This document shows, one piece after another, positions 1 through 9,148 of a stretch of 44,041 nt of DNA (position 1 is the stretch's first letter; the number at the start of each line of letters is the position of its first letter). The position numbers and the translations under genes are program-made. Location of the stretch: the NCBI GenBank assembly GCA_034002745.1, contig JAVEZY010000020.1, forward strand, positions 1 through 44,041, given 5' to 3'. The DNA is from JAITWN01 sp034002745 (GTDB lineage Bacteria > Pseudomonadota > Gammaproteobacteria > SZUA-140). The notes below the pieces were generated by a model. It saw only the letters and a list, made by a program, of their open reading frames with translations, was not told the DNA's origin and ran no database searches.

Positions 1-141
1 CGACTGCGCCGCGAACTGCCGGCCCGCTTCGCCGCCTCGGTGCTCCGCGACGAGGCGGGCTTCGTCCGCGACCTCGAGCACGCCTACCGCGACATGTGGC
101 ATAACGCCGTGTCCAGCCAGGGGGCAGACCGCCCGGTATGA
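1..141 (+). CDS. C-terminal fragment of SPINDLY/OGT-like glycosyltransferase
   Basis: This is an open frame entering from the left edge and ending at TGA 139-141; only the last 46 residues are present. The stretch DEAGFVRDLEHAYRDMWHNA resembles the end of Glyco_transf_41 (O-GlcNAc transferase/SPINDLY) proteins, where an aromatic 'LE-AYR-MW' motif closes the catalytic domain. In that family, N-terminal TPRs precede a GT-B catalytic region that moves GlcNAc or other sugars onto Ser/Thr of proteins. The TPR and catalytic parts lie outside the window, so the assignment rests on one motif. It lies 149 bases before the surface lipoprotein block; a role in modifying those proteins is only speculation. 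Confidence 0.6.
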   Translation, partial: RLRRELPARFAASVLRDEAGFVRDLEHAYRDMWHNAVSSQGADRPV

Positions 142-159
142 AGAATGGCGAAAGCAGTG

Positions 160-186
160 TCTGACCCCGGTGGGGTTAGACCCCCC
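160..186. repeat. REP-like palindrome, degenerate pair
   Basis: TCTGACCCC (160-168) and GGGGTTAGA (172-180) form a 9-bp inverted repeat with one mismatch around GGT, followed by a C run. It is a variant of the GGGGTCAGACCCC palindrome found elsewhere in the window and sits between the glycosyltransferase end and the lipoprotein gene, where it could also act as a terminator hairpin. Confidence 0.6.
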
Positions 187-245
187 ATCCGCCTTGATCC
201 GGTTCGGGTTTTTGGGCGATCGCCCGTGCGCTGGCGCGGCCCCTC

Positions 246-254
246 TGATATAAT
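246..254 (+). promoter_or_regulatory. Extended -10 promoter element
   Basis: TGATATAAT matches the extended -10 consensus (TGN-TATAAT) exactly, about 37 bases before the ATG at 291. No convincing -35 is seen at 16-18 bases, as is common for extended -10 promoters. The same TGATATAAT string precedes the tRNA-Thr gene at 43942. It probably drives the lipoprotein at 291. Confidence 0.5.
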
Positions 255-290
255 CCGCTACCATCCTGTCGAGCGACAGCAGGCGCTTCC

Positions 291-1610
291 ATGCCGCGAT
301 TCCCGTCGTCACTCCTGATGTCCGCATTCCTGCCCGACGCTGCAAGGCGGTCCGCGGCATCGTCATTTTCTGCCGCGCTCCTTGCGTCGCTGCTTTGCGC
401 GCTGGTGCTCGCCGGCTGCGGCGGGGCGACCGGGGATCTGGGTAATGTCATCGGTCTCGACCAGGGCGAAGCGCCGACCGGTACCGGAATCTTCCGCGAC
501 AGCAATGTGAGCGGGCTGGATTACGTTTCGGGCGACATCGAAGGCGTCACTACGAGCCCCGATCTCGAGGGCGATGTGGGCGGCGTTTTCGAATTCGAGA
601 TCGGCGAACCGGTGACGTTCTCCATCGGTGGCGTCACGCTGGGAACGGCGGGCCTCGGCAATCCCTTCCTCACGCCCGTCGACCTGTTGCCGAACGCCAA
701 TACCGGGCGCCGCGATGTGCAGAACATGGTGCGCTTCCTGATGATGCTGGACCGCAACAACGACCCCCTGGACGGCATCGAGATTTCCGATGCCGTGCGC
801 GCGGTGGCTCAGAACTGGGAGCAGATCAATTTCGGCGCCCTGGATTTCGACGAGCTGATGGTGCCGATCATGTCGGATGTTGCCGGCGCCGATAACCGGG
901 TTCCCGAGCTGTCGACGGAACTGGAGGCCAAGGCTCACATCGATAACACCCTGCGCTGCAGTTATTCGGGCGCATTCGGCGGCACCTTCTCGGATCCCAA
1001 TGCGGTGATCGGAAGTGTCGGCTTCACCGTCGACAGCCGTAACGGCCTGCTCAGCGGCTACGTCTATCGCTCCGCCACCGAGACCTACTCGAGGCTGAAT
1101 GGCATCAATCCACTGCGTTTCGATGGCCAGAACATCAGCACGGTTTCCCTCACCGGGCGCAGCGTTCCTGACCTGGACGACTTCACCGTCCAGTTCACCA
1201 CGCTGAACCAGATCAATGGCAACTGGGATTCCGACGTCACCAATCAGGCGGGGACCCTCACCGGCGGACGCATAGATCCGATCCAGTCTCCGGCCTTCCG
1301 TTTCGTGGCGCGTTATGAAGGCGACGACACGGGGGTGATTTCGTTTGGGATCAACCGGTCTCCCAGCGATGGCGCGCTCAGCAATGTCAGCGGCGAGCTT
1401 TACAGCCTGCTCGATGGTGCCGTTACCTTCAGTGGCCGCCTTATCGGCCTGACCGGTGCCCGCACGCTGATTGCGGACGCGCAGGCCATCAGTTTCCTCG
1501 GCGAGCTCGATTTCGAGAGCATGACGGTGTCCGGCACCTGGGAGGGAACCACGCCCGAGCGGACGACGATTACCGGAACCTTCGAAGGCACCGGATGCCA
1601 GCTGAATTGA
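291..1610 (+). CDS. Secreted lipoprotein of unknown function
   Basis: A 439-aa protein with a type II signal: a basic N-terminus, a hydrophobic stretch at about residues 28-42 and lipobox LAGC, so it is predicted to be lipid-anchored. Residues about 65-160 contain the pattern 'DSxVSGLDYVSG...GEPVTFSIGGVTLG...FLTPVDLLP...NMVRFLMMLDRNNDP', which I recognise from the N-termini of many gammaproteobacterial surface lipoproteins of unknown role. The C-terminal half is beta-rich, with repeated short 'SGT/TGT' strands, and ends in an isolated Cys. The start could instead be the ATG at 318, which still leaves a complete signal peptide; no strong ribosome site decides it. It lies 148 bases before the large Ig-repeat lipoprotein in the same direction. 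I cannot assign a function. Confidence 0.8.
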   Translation: MPRFPSSLLMSAFLPDAARRSAASSFSAALLASLLCALVLAGCGGATGDLGNVIGLDQGEAPTGTGIFRDSNVSGLDYVSGDIEGVTTSPDLEGDVGGVFEFEIGEPVTFSIGGVTLGTAGLGNPFLTPVDLLPNANTGRRDVQNMVRFLMMLDRNNDPLDGIEISDAVRAVAQNWEQINFGALDFDELMVPIMSDVAGADNRVPELSTELEAKAHIDNTLRCSYSGAFGGTFSDPNAVIGSVGFTVDSRNGLLSGYVYRSATETYSRLNGINPLRFDGQNISTVSLTGRSVPDLDDFTVQFTTLNQINGNWDSDVTNQAGTLTGGRIDPIQSPAFRFVARYEGDDTGVISFGINRSPSDGALSNVSGELYSLLDGAVTFSGRLIGLTGARTLIADAQAISFLGELDFESMTVSGTWEGTTPERTTITGTFEGTGCQLN

Positions 1611-1758
1611 GTCTCGCGCGTTACAACCCGCTCCCGGATGAGCGCCCGGACCCGCGGATTCGGCCCCGGAGGCCGTTCCGCGATAATCGGCCGATCGGAC
1701 GGCAAGACCGGTCCTGCCGGATGAAGGCGTTTCCCGCAGTCGAATCGGATGCAAGGCC

Positions 1759-4700
1759 ATGACCAGAAAACGTGACATCTCTTCCGCCCGGACTTCCGTC
1801 TTGCGCGGTCCTGTGCGACCCGCGGCGCTACTGTCCGCCGTGCTCATGCTCGGAGCCTGCGACAGCGGTTTCATCCCCACCGAACCGCCCATCCTGCGCA
1901 GTGTCTCAGGGATAGTCACTGTCCCGGCCGGGGATCAGGACCGCTTCGTCAACAACGAATTCTCTCCCTCGCGCCTGTTCGCCGCGCTGCTGGGGCGCGA
2001 GGCGCACGCCGAGATCTTCGGTCTGACGCCCATCGTCGGCGCCACGGTCCAGCTGGTGCGGCTGGACGAGTCCGGCAACGTGATCGAAGTGATCGGATCG
2101 ACCACCACCAATGCCACCGGCGCCTACGGGTTCACCGATTCTCCCGGCGTCGCCAGCACCGTCGCCGTGCAGGTGCTCGACGATTCCGACGACGTTGCGC
2201 TGAGGGCCATCGTCACCGGCCGCACCGTGGACATTTCCCCTGCCAGCGAGGTGGTGGTGCGGTCGATCATCGACGACATCGTGCAGCCCTCGGGCACGGC
2301 GCTGTCGAATTTCGATGTCCAGGAGATTTCGGCGCTGTCCAGCCTCGTCGCGGGCATGGATATCGATGTGCGCGACATGGATACCCCGCAGGCCATCATC
2401 GCCATCCGTGACGGTGCCATGCCCCTGCTGGCGGAGGTCGCGGATGGGTTCGCCTCGCCGGGCGTGGTTTCCGTCCTGCACAATGCGCTCTATGGCGGCG
2501 TGGATTTCCTGCCGGTGCTGATCGAGCCGAGCGCCGCCGGCAGCGCCGATGGCGGTGTCGAGCTGCGCACCGAGACCGCGGTCTGGGGTTTCGATGACCT
2601 CAATCTGATCGCCGGCGGCCAGCTCTTCGGCCTGCGCACGCGCCACGATCTCGCGAACACGCGGCCGCCGTTCAGCTTCCCCGAGGGCGATCAGGACAGC
2701 CCGGCCTGGCAGGCGGCGGCGAGCATTGCCGGCATCCAGCATGTCGTCACCGACGAAGGCAAGCTGCTGGTCGGTGACGCCGCGAGCAGCGCGGTCATCG
2801 GGGCGGCCACCGCGGATGGCGGCCTGCTGATCTATCCGCGCGCGGTGAGTGAGAATGGCGCCACTGCGCTCGGCCGCGGGCTGCGCATCGCGGCGCGCAG
2901 GGGCGAGGGCGCGGGCATCCTCGACCATACCGCGCTCGATCCCTCCGGCAACGGCACCAACTATCATCTGGTGCGCCTGCGCCAGACCCTGTCGGGTCCG
3001 CTGGGCAACACGGGCGAAAACGCAATCGCCGTGGCGGCGGAGACCGGCACCGTCCTCTTCGACACCGGCAGGGATGTCGGCGGGACCGGCAGCACCAACC
3101 CGCTGTATGGCATGTCCTCGGTCGGCGCCATCGCCTCCGACCGGCTGCTGGTGGATCTCGACGGCGCCTTCACCTTTACCGATCCGGCGGCGCAGACCGA
3201 TCCCATCAACGCCGGCTTCATGGTGGTCCTGGATGGCACCACCCTGATGCTTCGCCCCGATAACGGCGCGTTCTATGGCCAGGGTTACATTGCCGACAGC
3301 GGCGACATCCTCACCCTGCAGACGACATCCAACCTGCTGCAGATTCCGCTGGATGTGCTGGCCAACGATATCGATCCGGATGCCGGCGACCAGCTGACCA
3401 TCTCGGCAGTGTCTCCCGCAACACTCGATGGCGCCGTCACCATCGATGCCGCCGGCACGCAGCTGTTGTATACGCCGGTGGGGACCGCCGCGGGCCCGCA
3501 GACCCTGAGCTATACCGTCAGCGATGGCGTCGATTCGGCGACCGGCAACGTCAGCCTGAACGTGACCACCTTCAATACGCCGCCGGTCGCGGCCGACGAC
3601 GGTTTCACGGTGGCGGCGCGCAGCGAGAACAATCTGCTCGACGTACTCGCCAACGACCGGGACGCGGATCTGGGCCAGCGCCTGACCGTGGTTGCGCTCA
3701 ATACCAACAACACCGACTTTAATGAGTCCGGCAGCACTGCCACCATCATCGGCTCCGGCGCGGGCAACCGCATTCGCTACGTGCCGGGTGCGAACCATGT
3801 GGGTGAAGTGACATTCGAATACACGGTGCGCGACGATGTCGGATCCACCGACACCGCGACGGTGACCGTCAGCACCGTGATCGCGGGCGAGAATCGCCCG
3901 CCGATGCCCGAGGATGATGTGTTCACCGTGGGCGCGGACCAGTCCGCGGTGGTGCTCGACGTGCTCGCCAACGACCGCGATCCCGATCTGGTGGTCGGCA
4001 CCTCGCCGTCGCAGGAGCAGCCCCTGCTGGTGAGCGGCGTGAGCTCGCCGGCCTCCGCCGGTGGCACGGTCGCGCTCGAAGACGGAGTGGTGCGCTATAC
4101 GCCGCCCGAGAATTTCTCCGGCACCGAGACCTTCGCCTATACCGTCACCGATGGTGAACTGGATGCCGAGGCGACGGTGACGGTCACCGTCCGTGCCGCC
4201 GGCAACACCCCGCCAGTCGCGGCAGCCGACGCCTTCCGCGTCGCGGTGGACGACGTTCCCAGGCAGCTAGTCGTACTCGCCAACGACAGCGACGCCGATC
4301 TCGGCGATACCCTGAGCATCAGTGCCGTGCAGTCGCCGACGCCTTCGGGCGCCACGGTGACGATCGCCGGCGGCGCGCTCGAATACACCCCCTTCGCCGG
4401 TTTCGCGGGCGAAGACAGCTTCACCTATTCCGTGAGCGATGGCGCGGCCGTGGCGACGGCGATCGTCACCGTCACCGTCAGCGATGACAACGCCGCGCCG
4501 GAGCCGGCGGACGATGAGTTCCGCATCGCCGAAGGCAGCAGCGGCAACGTGCTCGACGTGCTGGCCAACGATCGCGATCCGGACCTGGGCGACAGCCTCG
4601 TCATCGCCGAGGTGGAGTTGCCGACGCCCGGCGGCGCCACGGTGGCCATCGTCGGCGGCGTGCTGGAATACACGCCCGCCGCCGGGTTCTCCGGCGTGGA

Positions 4701-6504
4701 TACCTTCGCCTACACGGTGTCGGACGGAACCGAGACGGTCGTGGCCGAGGTCACCGTCATCGTGGACGATACCAACCTGGCCCCGATCACCGGTGACGAT
4801 ACCTGGACGGTTCTCGCCGGCAGCAGCGGCAACGTGCTCGACGTGCTGGCCAATGACAGTGATCCGAATGGCGATGCCATCACCATCAATGGGACGTCTC
4901 TGCCGAATGCCGGCGGTGCGCTGGACGCCATCATTCCCGGATCGACGACCGAGTTGGTCTATACGCCGGCTCCCGGCTTCACCGGCAGCGAAACCTTTAC
5001 CTACAACATCATCGACGGTCGCGGCGGCCAGTCGTCGGCGACGGTGATCGTCTCCGTCATCGATACGACGGTGCCCAATACGCCGCCGTTGGCGCTGGCG
5101 GACAGCCTTCGCGTCGCCGTGGGCAGCGCGGACAACGTGCTTGACGTGCTGGCGAACGACATCGATCCCGATGCCGGCGCCGATCTGACCATCTCCGCGG
5201 TGAGCGCCGGCAGCGAGGGCGGCACCATCACCAATGAGGGCGACGGTCTGCTCTACACGCCGCCTGCGCCGGGTTTTGCAGGAACGGAGACCTTCACCTA
5301 CACCGTGAGCGACAGCCGCGGCGCCGAAGCCACGGCGACGGTGTCGGTGCTGGTCAGCACCGCCAATGCGGTGCCGGTGGCGGCGGACGACTTCTATCGC
5401 GCCGGGCTCAACTCGGTGTCGGTACTCGAGGTGCTGGCCAATGACTTCGATCCCGACATCGGCAGCTCATTGATCATCAGCGCGGTGGGGACCCCCAGCG
5501 CGGGCGGCGATGCGCGCATCATGGTGGCCGGCGATGCGCCGAACACCAGACTGCAGTATCTGCCGGCATCGAACTTCCGCGGCACGGAAACCTTCACCTA
5601 CACCGTCAGCGACGGCGTTGCGTCGGCGACCGCCACCGTGACCATCGAGATCGCCGGCGGCAACAGCGCGCCGGAAGCCGTGGATGACGGTTTCAGCGTC
5701 GTGCGCAACAGCATCGATGTCTTCCTCGACGTGCTCGGCAACGACAGTGATCCCGATGTGGGCGACGAGCCGACGGTGACCGCGCTGGGCGCGGCCACCA
5801 ACGGCGCGGTGGAGATCGCGGCCGATGGTTCGGGCGTACGTTATACCCCGGATGCGGACTTCACCGGCAGCGACAGCTTCACCTACACGGTCACCGATGG
5901 CCGCGGTCTCAGCGATACGGCGACGGTGAATGTCACCGTGACCGAGACCAATACCGCACCGCAGGCGGTCAACGACGAGGAGTGGACTCTGGTGCTGCCC
6001 GAGAACGAGCAGAACTGGGCCATCAATCTCGCGCATCGCGAGGTCGGCGTGGCGGTCCGCAAGAGCACCGGACTGTTCAACGACGCCGTCGCCGGCAACT
6101 ACAATCTGATACAGCATGCGGGTTATCTGTTCGCCGACGGCAACGGCGCTTTCGTCGGCACCGCCTATGACTACGGTACCCTGCAGTTCAACGGCGGCGG
6201 CGCGGTGACCGGCGGAACCCTGTTCGGCAAGCGTTCCACGCTCGACGTCGAACTCGCCCGCGCCGGCGATCCTGCCGCGCTGCTGATCGTGCCGCTGCCC
6301 GCCACGCCGCCATCGGTGAGCGGCAGCTATGATGTGGGCGGCGACGGTACCCTCACGCTGGAACTGAATGTGGGTGATGGAACCGTGATCACCGGCAGTG
6401 GCGCTGTCACCGGCGATGGCGAGGTGATCGCGGTGGCGGTGCGCATAGAGGAAAACGGCTCTGATTCGGGCCGTGGCCTGCTGTTCCTGGTCCGACAGCC
6501 CTGA
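1759..6504 (+). CDS. Large lipoprotein with nine cadherin/Ig-like repeats
   Basis: A 1581-aa protein. A signal peptide ends in lipobox LGAC (residues about 31-34), predicting a lipid anchor. Residues about 50-145 look like a carboxypeptidase-regulatory-like beta domain ('VQLVRLDESGNVIEVIGSTT'). Residues about 250-510 are a non-repeat region. Nine tandem repeats of about 95 residues follow (about 515-1395), each with the core 'LDVLANDxDPDxGDxLxI ... YTPxxGFxGxETFTYTVSDG ... ATVTVTV', typical of the bacterial Ig/cadherin-like (Big_9, VCBS-like) families. The acidic DxDPD loops are expected to bind calcium. A C-terminal domain of about 170 residues follows. Such proteins are usually surface adhesins or matrix components. 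Eight bases separate it from the SBBP-repeat gene, so they are probably co-transcribed. No enzyme motif is seen. Confidence 0.85.
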   Translation: MTRKRDISSARTSVLRGPVRPAALLSAVLMLGACDSGFIPTEPPILRSVSGIVTVPAGDQDRFVNNEFSPSRLFAALLGREAHAEIFGLTPIVGATVQLVRLDESGNVIEVIGSTTTNATGAYGFTDSPGVASTVAVQVLDDSDDVALRAIVTGRTVDISPASEVVVRSIIDDIVQPSGTALSNFDVQEISALSSLVAGMDIDVRDMDTPQAIIAIRDGAMPLLAEVADGFASPGVVSVLHNALYGGVDFLPVLIEPSAAGSADGGVELRTETAVWGFDDLNLIAGGQLFGLRTRHDLANTRPPFSFPEGDQDSPAWQAAASIAGIQHVVTDEGKLLVGDAASSAVIGAATADGGLLIYPRAVSENGATALGRGLRIAARRGEGAGILDHTALDPSGNGTNYHLVRLRQTLSGPLGNTGENAIAVAAETGTVLFDTGRDVGGTGSTNPLYGMSSVGAIASDRLLVDLDGAFTFTDPAAQTDPINAGFMVVLDGTTLMLRPDNGAFYGQGYIADSGDILTLQTTSNLLQIPLDVLANDIDPDAGDQLTISAVSPATLDGAVTIDAAGTQLLYTPVGTAAGPQTLSYTVSDGVDSATGNVSLNVTTFNTPPVAADDGFTVAARSENNLLDVLANDRDADLGQRLTVVALNTNNTDFNESGSTATIIGSGAGNRIRYVPGANHVGEVTFEYTVRDDVGSTDTATVTVSTVIAGENRPPMPEDDVFTVGADQSAVVLDVLANDRDPDLVVGTSPSQEQPLLVSGVSSPASAGGTVALEDGVVRYTPPENFSGTETFAYTVTDGELDAEATVTVTVRAAGNTPPVAAADAFRVAVDDVPRQLVVLANDSDADLGDTLSISAVQSPTPSGATVTIAGGALEYTPFAGFAGEDSFTYSVSDGAAVATAIVTVTVSDDNAAPEPADDEFRIAEGSSGNVLDVLANDRDPDLGDSLVIAEVELPTPGGATVAIVGGVLEYTPAAGFSGVDTFAYTVSDGTETVVAEVTVIVDDTNLAPITGDDTWTVLAGSSGNVLDVLANDSDPNGDAITINGTSLPNAGGALDAIIPGSTTELVYTPAPGFTGSETFTYNIIDGRGGQSSATVIVSVIDTTVPNTPPLALADSLRVAVGSADNVLDVLANDIDPDAGADLTISAVSAGSEGGTITNEGDGLLYTPPAPGFAGTETFTYTVSDSRGAEATATVSVLVSTANAVPVAADDFYRAGLNSVSVLEVLANDFDPDIGSSLIISAVGTPSAGGDARIMVAGDAPNTRLQYLPASNFRGTETFTYTVSDGVASATATVTIEIAGGNSAPEAVDDGFSVVRNSIDVFLDVLGNDSDPDVGDEPTVTALGAATNGAVEIAADGSGVRYTPDADFTGSDSFTYTVTDGRGLSDTATVNVTVTETNTAPQAVNDEEWTLVLPENEQNWAINLAHREVGVAVRKSTGLFNDAVAGNYNLIQHAGYLFADGNGAFVGTAYDYGTLQFNGGGAVTGGTLFGKRSTLDVELARAGDPAALLIVPLPATPPSVSGSYDVGGDGTLTLELNVGDGTVITGSGAVTGDGEVIAVAVRIEENGSDSGRGLLFLVRQP
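3301..5955 (+). repeat. Nine tandem Ig-like coding repeats
   Basis: The repeat array inside the large lipoprotein. Counting the 'VLANDxD' or 'VLGNDSD' core gives nine units of about 285-300 bases. Most units have diverged at the DNA level, but units five and six share an identical 35-base stretch (4534-4568 and 4819-4853) exactly 285 bases apart, which suggests recent duplication or gene conversion between neighbouring units. Confidence 0.85.
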
Positions 6505-6512
6505 CGGCGGAG

Positions 6513-8477
6513 ATGACGCGGCCAGGGACAGGGACGCTTTATCCGGGACTGCTGGGTGTCGCCGTCCTGTGTCTGGCCTGCGGTTCGGCGACGGCGGCAG
6601 TGATCGACTACGCCAGCCGCCTCGGCGAGACGGCGGTGGATCGCGGGCTCGCGCTCGCGCTGGATGCGCAGGGCAACCGCTATGTCGCCGGTAGCTTGCA
6701 GGCCGGGCCGGGCCGCGGTACCGACATTCTGATCGCCAAGCTGGATCCCGGCGGCGAGCTGCTCGCCCTGCAGGCGCTCGGTGCCGGCGGCGACGATCTT
6801 GCCCATGTCATCGCCGTGGATGCCATCGGGCGGATATACATTGCCGGCGAAACCGATTCCGTGACACTCCCTCCTGTCCCCGGCGGCCTGTCGCCTGTCC
6901 AGGCAGACTACGGCGGCGCGGTGGACGGATTTCTCGCGATACTGGATGTTGATCTCGAACTCCTGTCCATGAGCCACATTGGCGGCGCGGGGTTCGATAC
7001 CGTGCTGGCGATGTCGCTCGATGACACCGGCGCCATCTATCTCGCGGGCAGTACCGCGTCCGATGATTTGCCCGGAGTTGGCGCGGACTCGCTGCAGTCA
7101 CAACGCGGCAACGGTGGGGAAGCGACGGACGCGTTCATTCTGAAGCTCGCTCCGGGCGGTGAATCCATCGTTTACGCAAGCTACCTGGGTGGCGATGCGG
7201 CCGACAGCGCGAATGCGATCGCAGTGGATGCGGCGGGTCAGATCTTCATCGCCGGGGTCACCGCATCGCGGGACTTCCCGGTCGCTGGACCGGCTTTTCA
7301 GCCCGCCCATGGCGGCGCCATCGCGGATGCCTTCGTCGCCCGGCTGAATCCCGCCGCTACCGATCTGGTGTTCTCCACCTTCCTCGGTGGGGGCGCGCTC
7401 GACGGCGCGCGCGCGCTCGCGGTCGACGCGGACGGCGACGTCTATGTCGGCGGGTACACCTCATCGATGGAAGTGCTGAGTCCGGATACCAACGATATAC
7501 GCGGATTCCCGTTGAGCGAGGAGCCGGCGCAGAACTTCAACGGCGGCGGCATCGCCGATGCCTTCGTCAGCCGCATCGCGGCCGATGGCAGCGAGCTGCG
7601 GTGGTCGACTTATTTCGGCGGCGCGGATCACGAGGAAGCGACGTCTATCGCCATTGACACCGACGGACGGGTGACCATCGGTGGCTTTTCGGCGAACAAC
7701 GTCGACAGTCCACGCGGAGGTGGACTGACCCTGTCCCGCGCGCTGCAGTTCCGCCCGCTTGGCGACAGCGATGGCTTCCTCGCGCAATTCGATGCCGATG
7801 GCGCGCTGCTGCTCTCGACCTGGCTGGGCGGCAGCGATGACGACAGCGTCAACGCCATCGCCGTGCGTGACGGCAGCGTCCATGTCGTCGGCACCACGAA
7901 CTCGGCCGATTTTTTCGCGCGCGGCGCGGTCCTTCATGGACTGTCCGGAGATTTCGGCGATGACGCCTTTCTGATGGAGCTCGATGTGCGCATGGCGGAA
8001 GACGAACTGCCTGATCTGAGTGTCGAAATCAGCAACGACCCCATGCCGGTGCCGGTGAACGATATCGCCGTGTTCGAAATCGCCACCAGCAGCGACCAGC
8101 CCAGTGACGTCAGCGGAGCGATGGTGCTGGTTTCCCTCGCCGGCGCATCGCTGGCCACGCCCCTCGATCCCTCATGCCGCCTGGTGAACGAGGTCAGCGC
8201 GGTGTGCGACATCGCCGATGCGTCCGGAGGCGACACCATCACCGTGCGCGCCGATCCACGCGCCATCGGTTCGTTGCGCATGGAGGCGGCGCTGTTGCGG
8301 GTCGATCAGGCCGATCGGTCGATGGACAACAACACCGCGGCCAGCACCCTCACGATCGTGGATACCAGCGGCGGGCGCGGCGCAAGCGGCGGGACGACGA
8401 TCGCGTTGCTGGCGCTCATGTGGCTGCTTCACCATGGCCTGCGGCGGCGGTCTCTTGCCTGGGGAAATGCACGGTGA
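6513..8477 (+). CDS. SBBP beta-propeller repeat protein with GlyGly-CTERM-like tail
   Basis: A 654-aa exported protein. An N-terminal hydrophobic segment (residues about 9-29) precedes at least six repeats of the form 'D..A...IAVD..G.IYIAG.T.S.DFP......GG..DAFV..L...G..L..STYLGG', the SBBP (seven-bladed propeller) repeat, to about residue 490. A DUF11/CARDB-like beta domain follows (about 510-615). The C-terminus has a Gly/Ser-rich turn, a hydrophobic helix (TIALLALMWLL) and an Arg cluster, the layout of GlyGly-CTERM signals processed by rhombosortase. The ATG at 6513 has GGAG directly against it, too close for an ideal ribosome site; a slightly later start is possible. It is 8 bases after the Ig-repeat lipoprotein and its stop overlaps the start of the barrel gene. 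Confidence 0.8.
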   Translation: MTRPGTGTLYPGLLGVAVLCLACGSATAAVIDYASRLGETAVDRGLALALDAQGNRYVAGSLQAGPGRGTDILIAKLDPGGELLALQALGAGGDDLAHVIAVDAIGRIYIAGETDSVTLPPVPGGLSPVQADYGGAVDGFLAILDVDLELLSMSHIGGAGFDTVLAMSLDDTGAIYLAGSTASDDLPGVGADSLQSQRGNGGEATDAFILKLAPGGESIVYASYLGGDAADSANAIAVDAAGQIFIAGVTASRDFPVAGPAFQPAHGGAIADAFVARLNPAATDLVFSTFLGGGALDGARALAVDADGDVYVGGYTSSMEVLSPDTNDIRGFPLSEEPAQNFNGGGIADAFVSRIAADGSELRWSTYFGGADHEEATSIAIDTDGRVTIGGFSANNVDSPRGGGLTLSRALQFRPLGDSDGFLAQFDADGALLLSTWLGGSDDDSVNAIAVRDGSVHVVGTTNSADFFARGAVLHGLSGDFGDDAFLMELDVRMAEDELPDLSVEISNDPMPVPVNDIAVFEIATSSDQPSDVSGAMVLVSLAGASLATPLDPSCRLVNEVSAVCDIADASGGDTITVRADPRAIGSLRMEAALLRVDQADRSMDNNTAASTLTIVDTSGGRGASGGTTIALLALMWLLHHGLRRRSLAWGNAR

Positions 8478-9148
8478 TCCGGTCGCGGTTCGCCCCGTCC
8501 CGCTGCGGGATTCGTCGCCGTGCGAGAAGCGGCGGGACGCTTGTGCTGATGCTTGCCGCCGCCACGCTCGTCGATGTCGCCGTGGCCGAGGAGCGTGGCT
8601 GGTACGTGGGCGCGGCTGTCGGCATGAGCGAAGTGGACGTTTCCGAATCATTGTGGCGCGACGCTTCGGTGACCGAAGCCAGTCTGGATGCCGGGGATTT
8701 CGGCTATCAGGCCTGGGGCGGCTACCGCCTGCATCCGCACTTCGCCATCGAGGGTGGCCTGATCGATCTGGGTGAAGCCATCTTCAGCGGTCGTTCGAGC
8801 GGAGACGGTTCGATCTGGGAGTTGGGGCCCATCGAAGGGCGCGCGCGGGTGCGCGGCATGACCGTGCAGGCCGCGGCGTTCTGGCCCGCGCGCGGCCGAC
8901 TGCAGGCCTATGCCAAGGGCGGCATATTGTTGTGGAGTACGTCCGCCAGTTACAGCGCGACGATCAATGACATCAACCGCTTCAATGACAATGGCGGCAC
9001 GCCGACCGGCGGGCTGGGCGTGCAATGGCGGGCCTGGCGCGGCTGGTGGCTGCGGGGCGAATGGCAATACCTCAATGTCACCTTCGCCGGCCGCCAGAGC
9101 GTGAACGCCAGCCTGGCGAGCATTGGCGTGCTGCACTACCTGCCATGA
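8474..9148 (+). CDS. Small outer-membrane beta-barrel protein
   Basis: A 224-aa protein starting at GTG 8474, which overlaps the upstream stop codon (GTGA), suggesting translational coupling. A long basic N-terminus leads to a hydrophobic segment and a signal cleavage region ending VAVAEERG. The mature part begins 'GWYVGAAVGMSEV' and alternates short amphipathic strands with aromatic girdles ('AWGGYRLHPHFAIEGGLIDLG', 'LQAYAKGGILLW', 'WWLRGEWQYLNV') as in OmpA/OMP_b-brl eight-stranded barrels. The C-terminus 'SIGVLHYLP' is a final strand although it lacks a terminal Phe. Role unknown; the tight linkage suggests it works with the propeller and Ig-repeat proteins at the outer membrane. Confidence 0.75.
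   Translation: MIRSRFAPSRCGIRRRARSGGTLVLMLAAATLVDVAVAEERGWYVGAAVGMSEVDVSESLWRDASVTEASLDAGDFGYQAWGGYRLHPHFAIEGGLIDLGEAIFSGRSSGDGSIWELGPIEGRARVRGMTVQAAAFWPARGRLQAYAKGGILLWSTSASYSATINDINRFNDNGGTPTGGLGVQWRAWRGWWLRGEWQYLNVTFAGRQSVNASLASIGVLHYLP

Noticed and set aside
363..1919. Long open frame on the minus strand opposite the first lipoprotein
   Set aside because: It is a shadow of high-GC coding sequence: low-complexity, Arg/Gly/Ala-rich product with no domain, while the + strand has a signal peptide and family motifs.
1906..3798. 630-codon minus-strand frame opposite the Ig-repeat lipoprotein
   Set aside because: Its product is rich in Arg, His, Gly and Ala without any motif, and the + strand reading is clearly a repeat protein.
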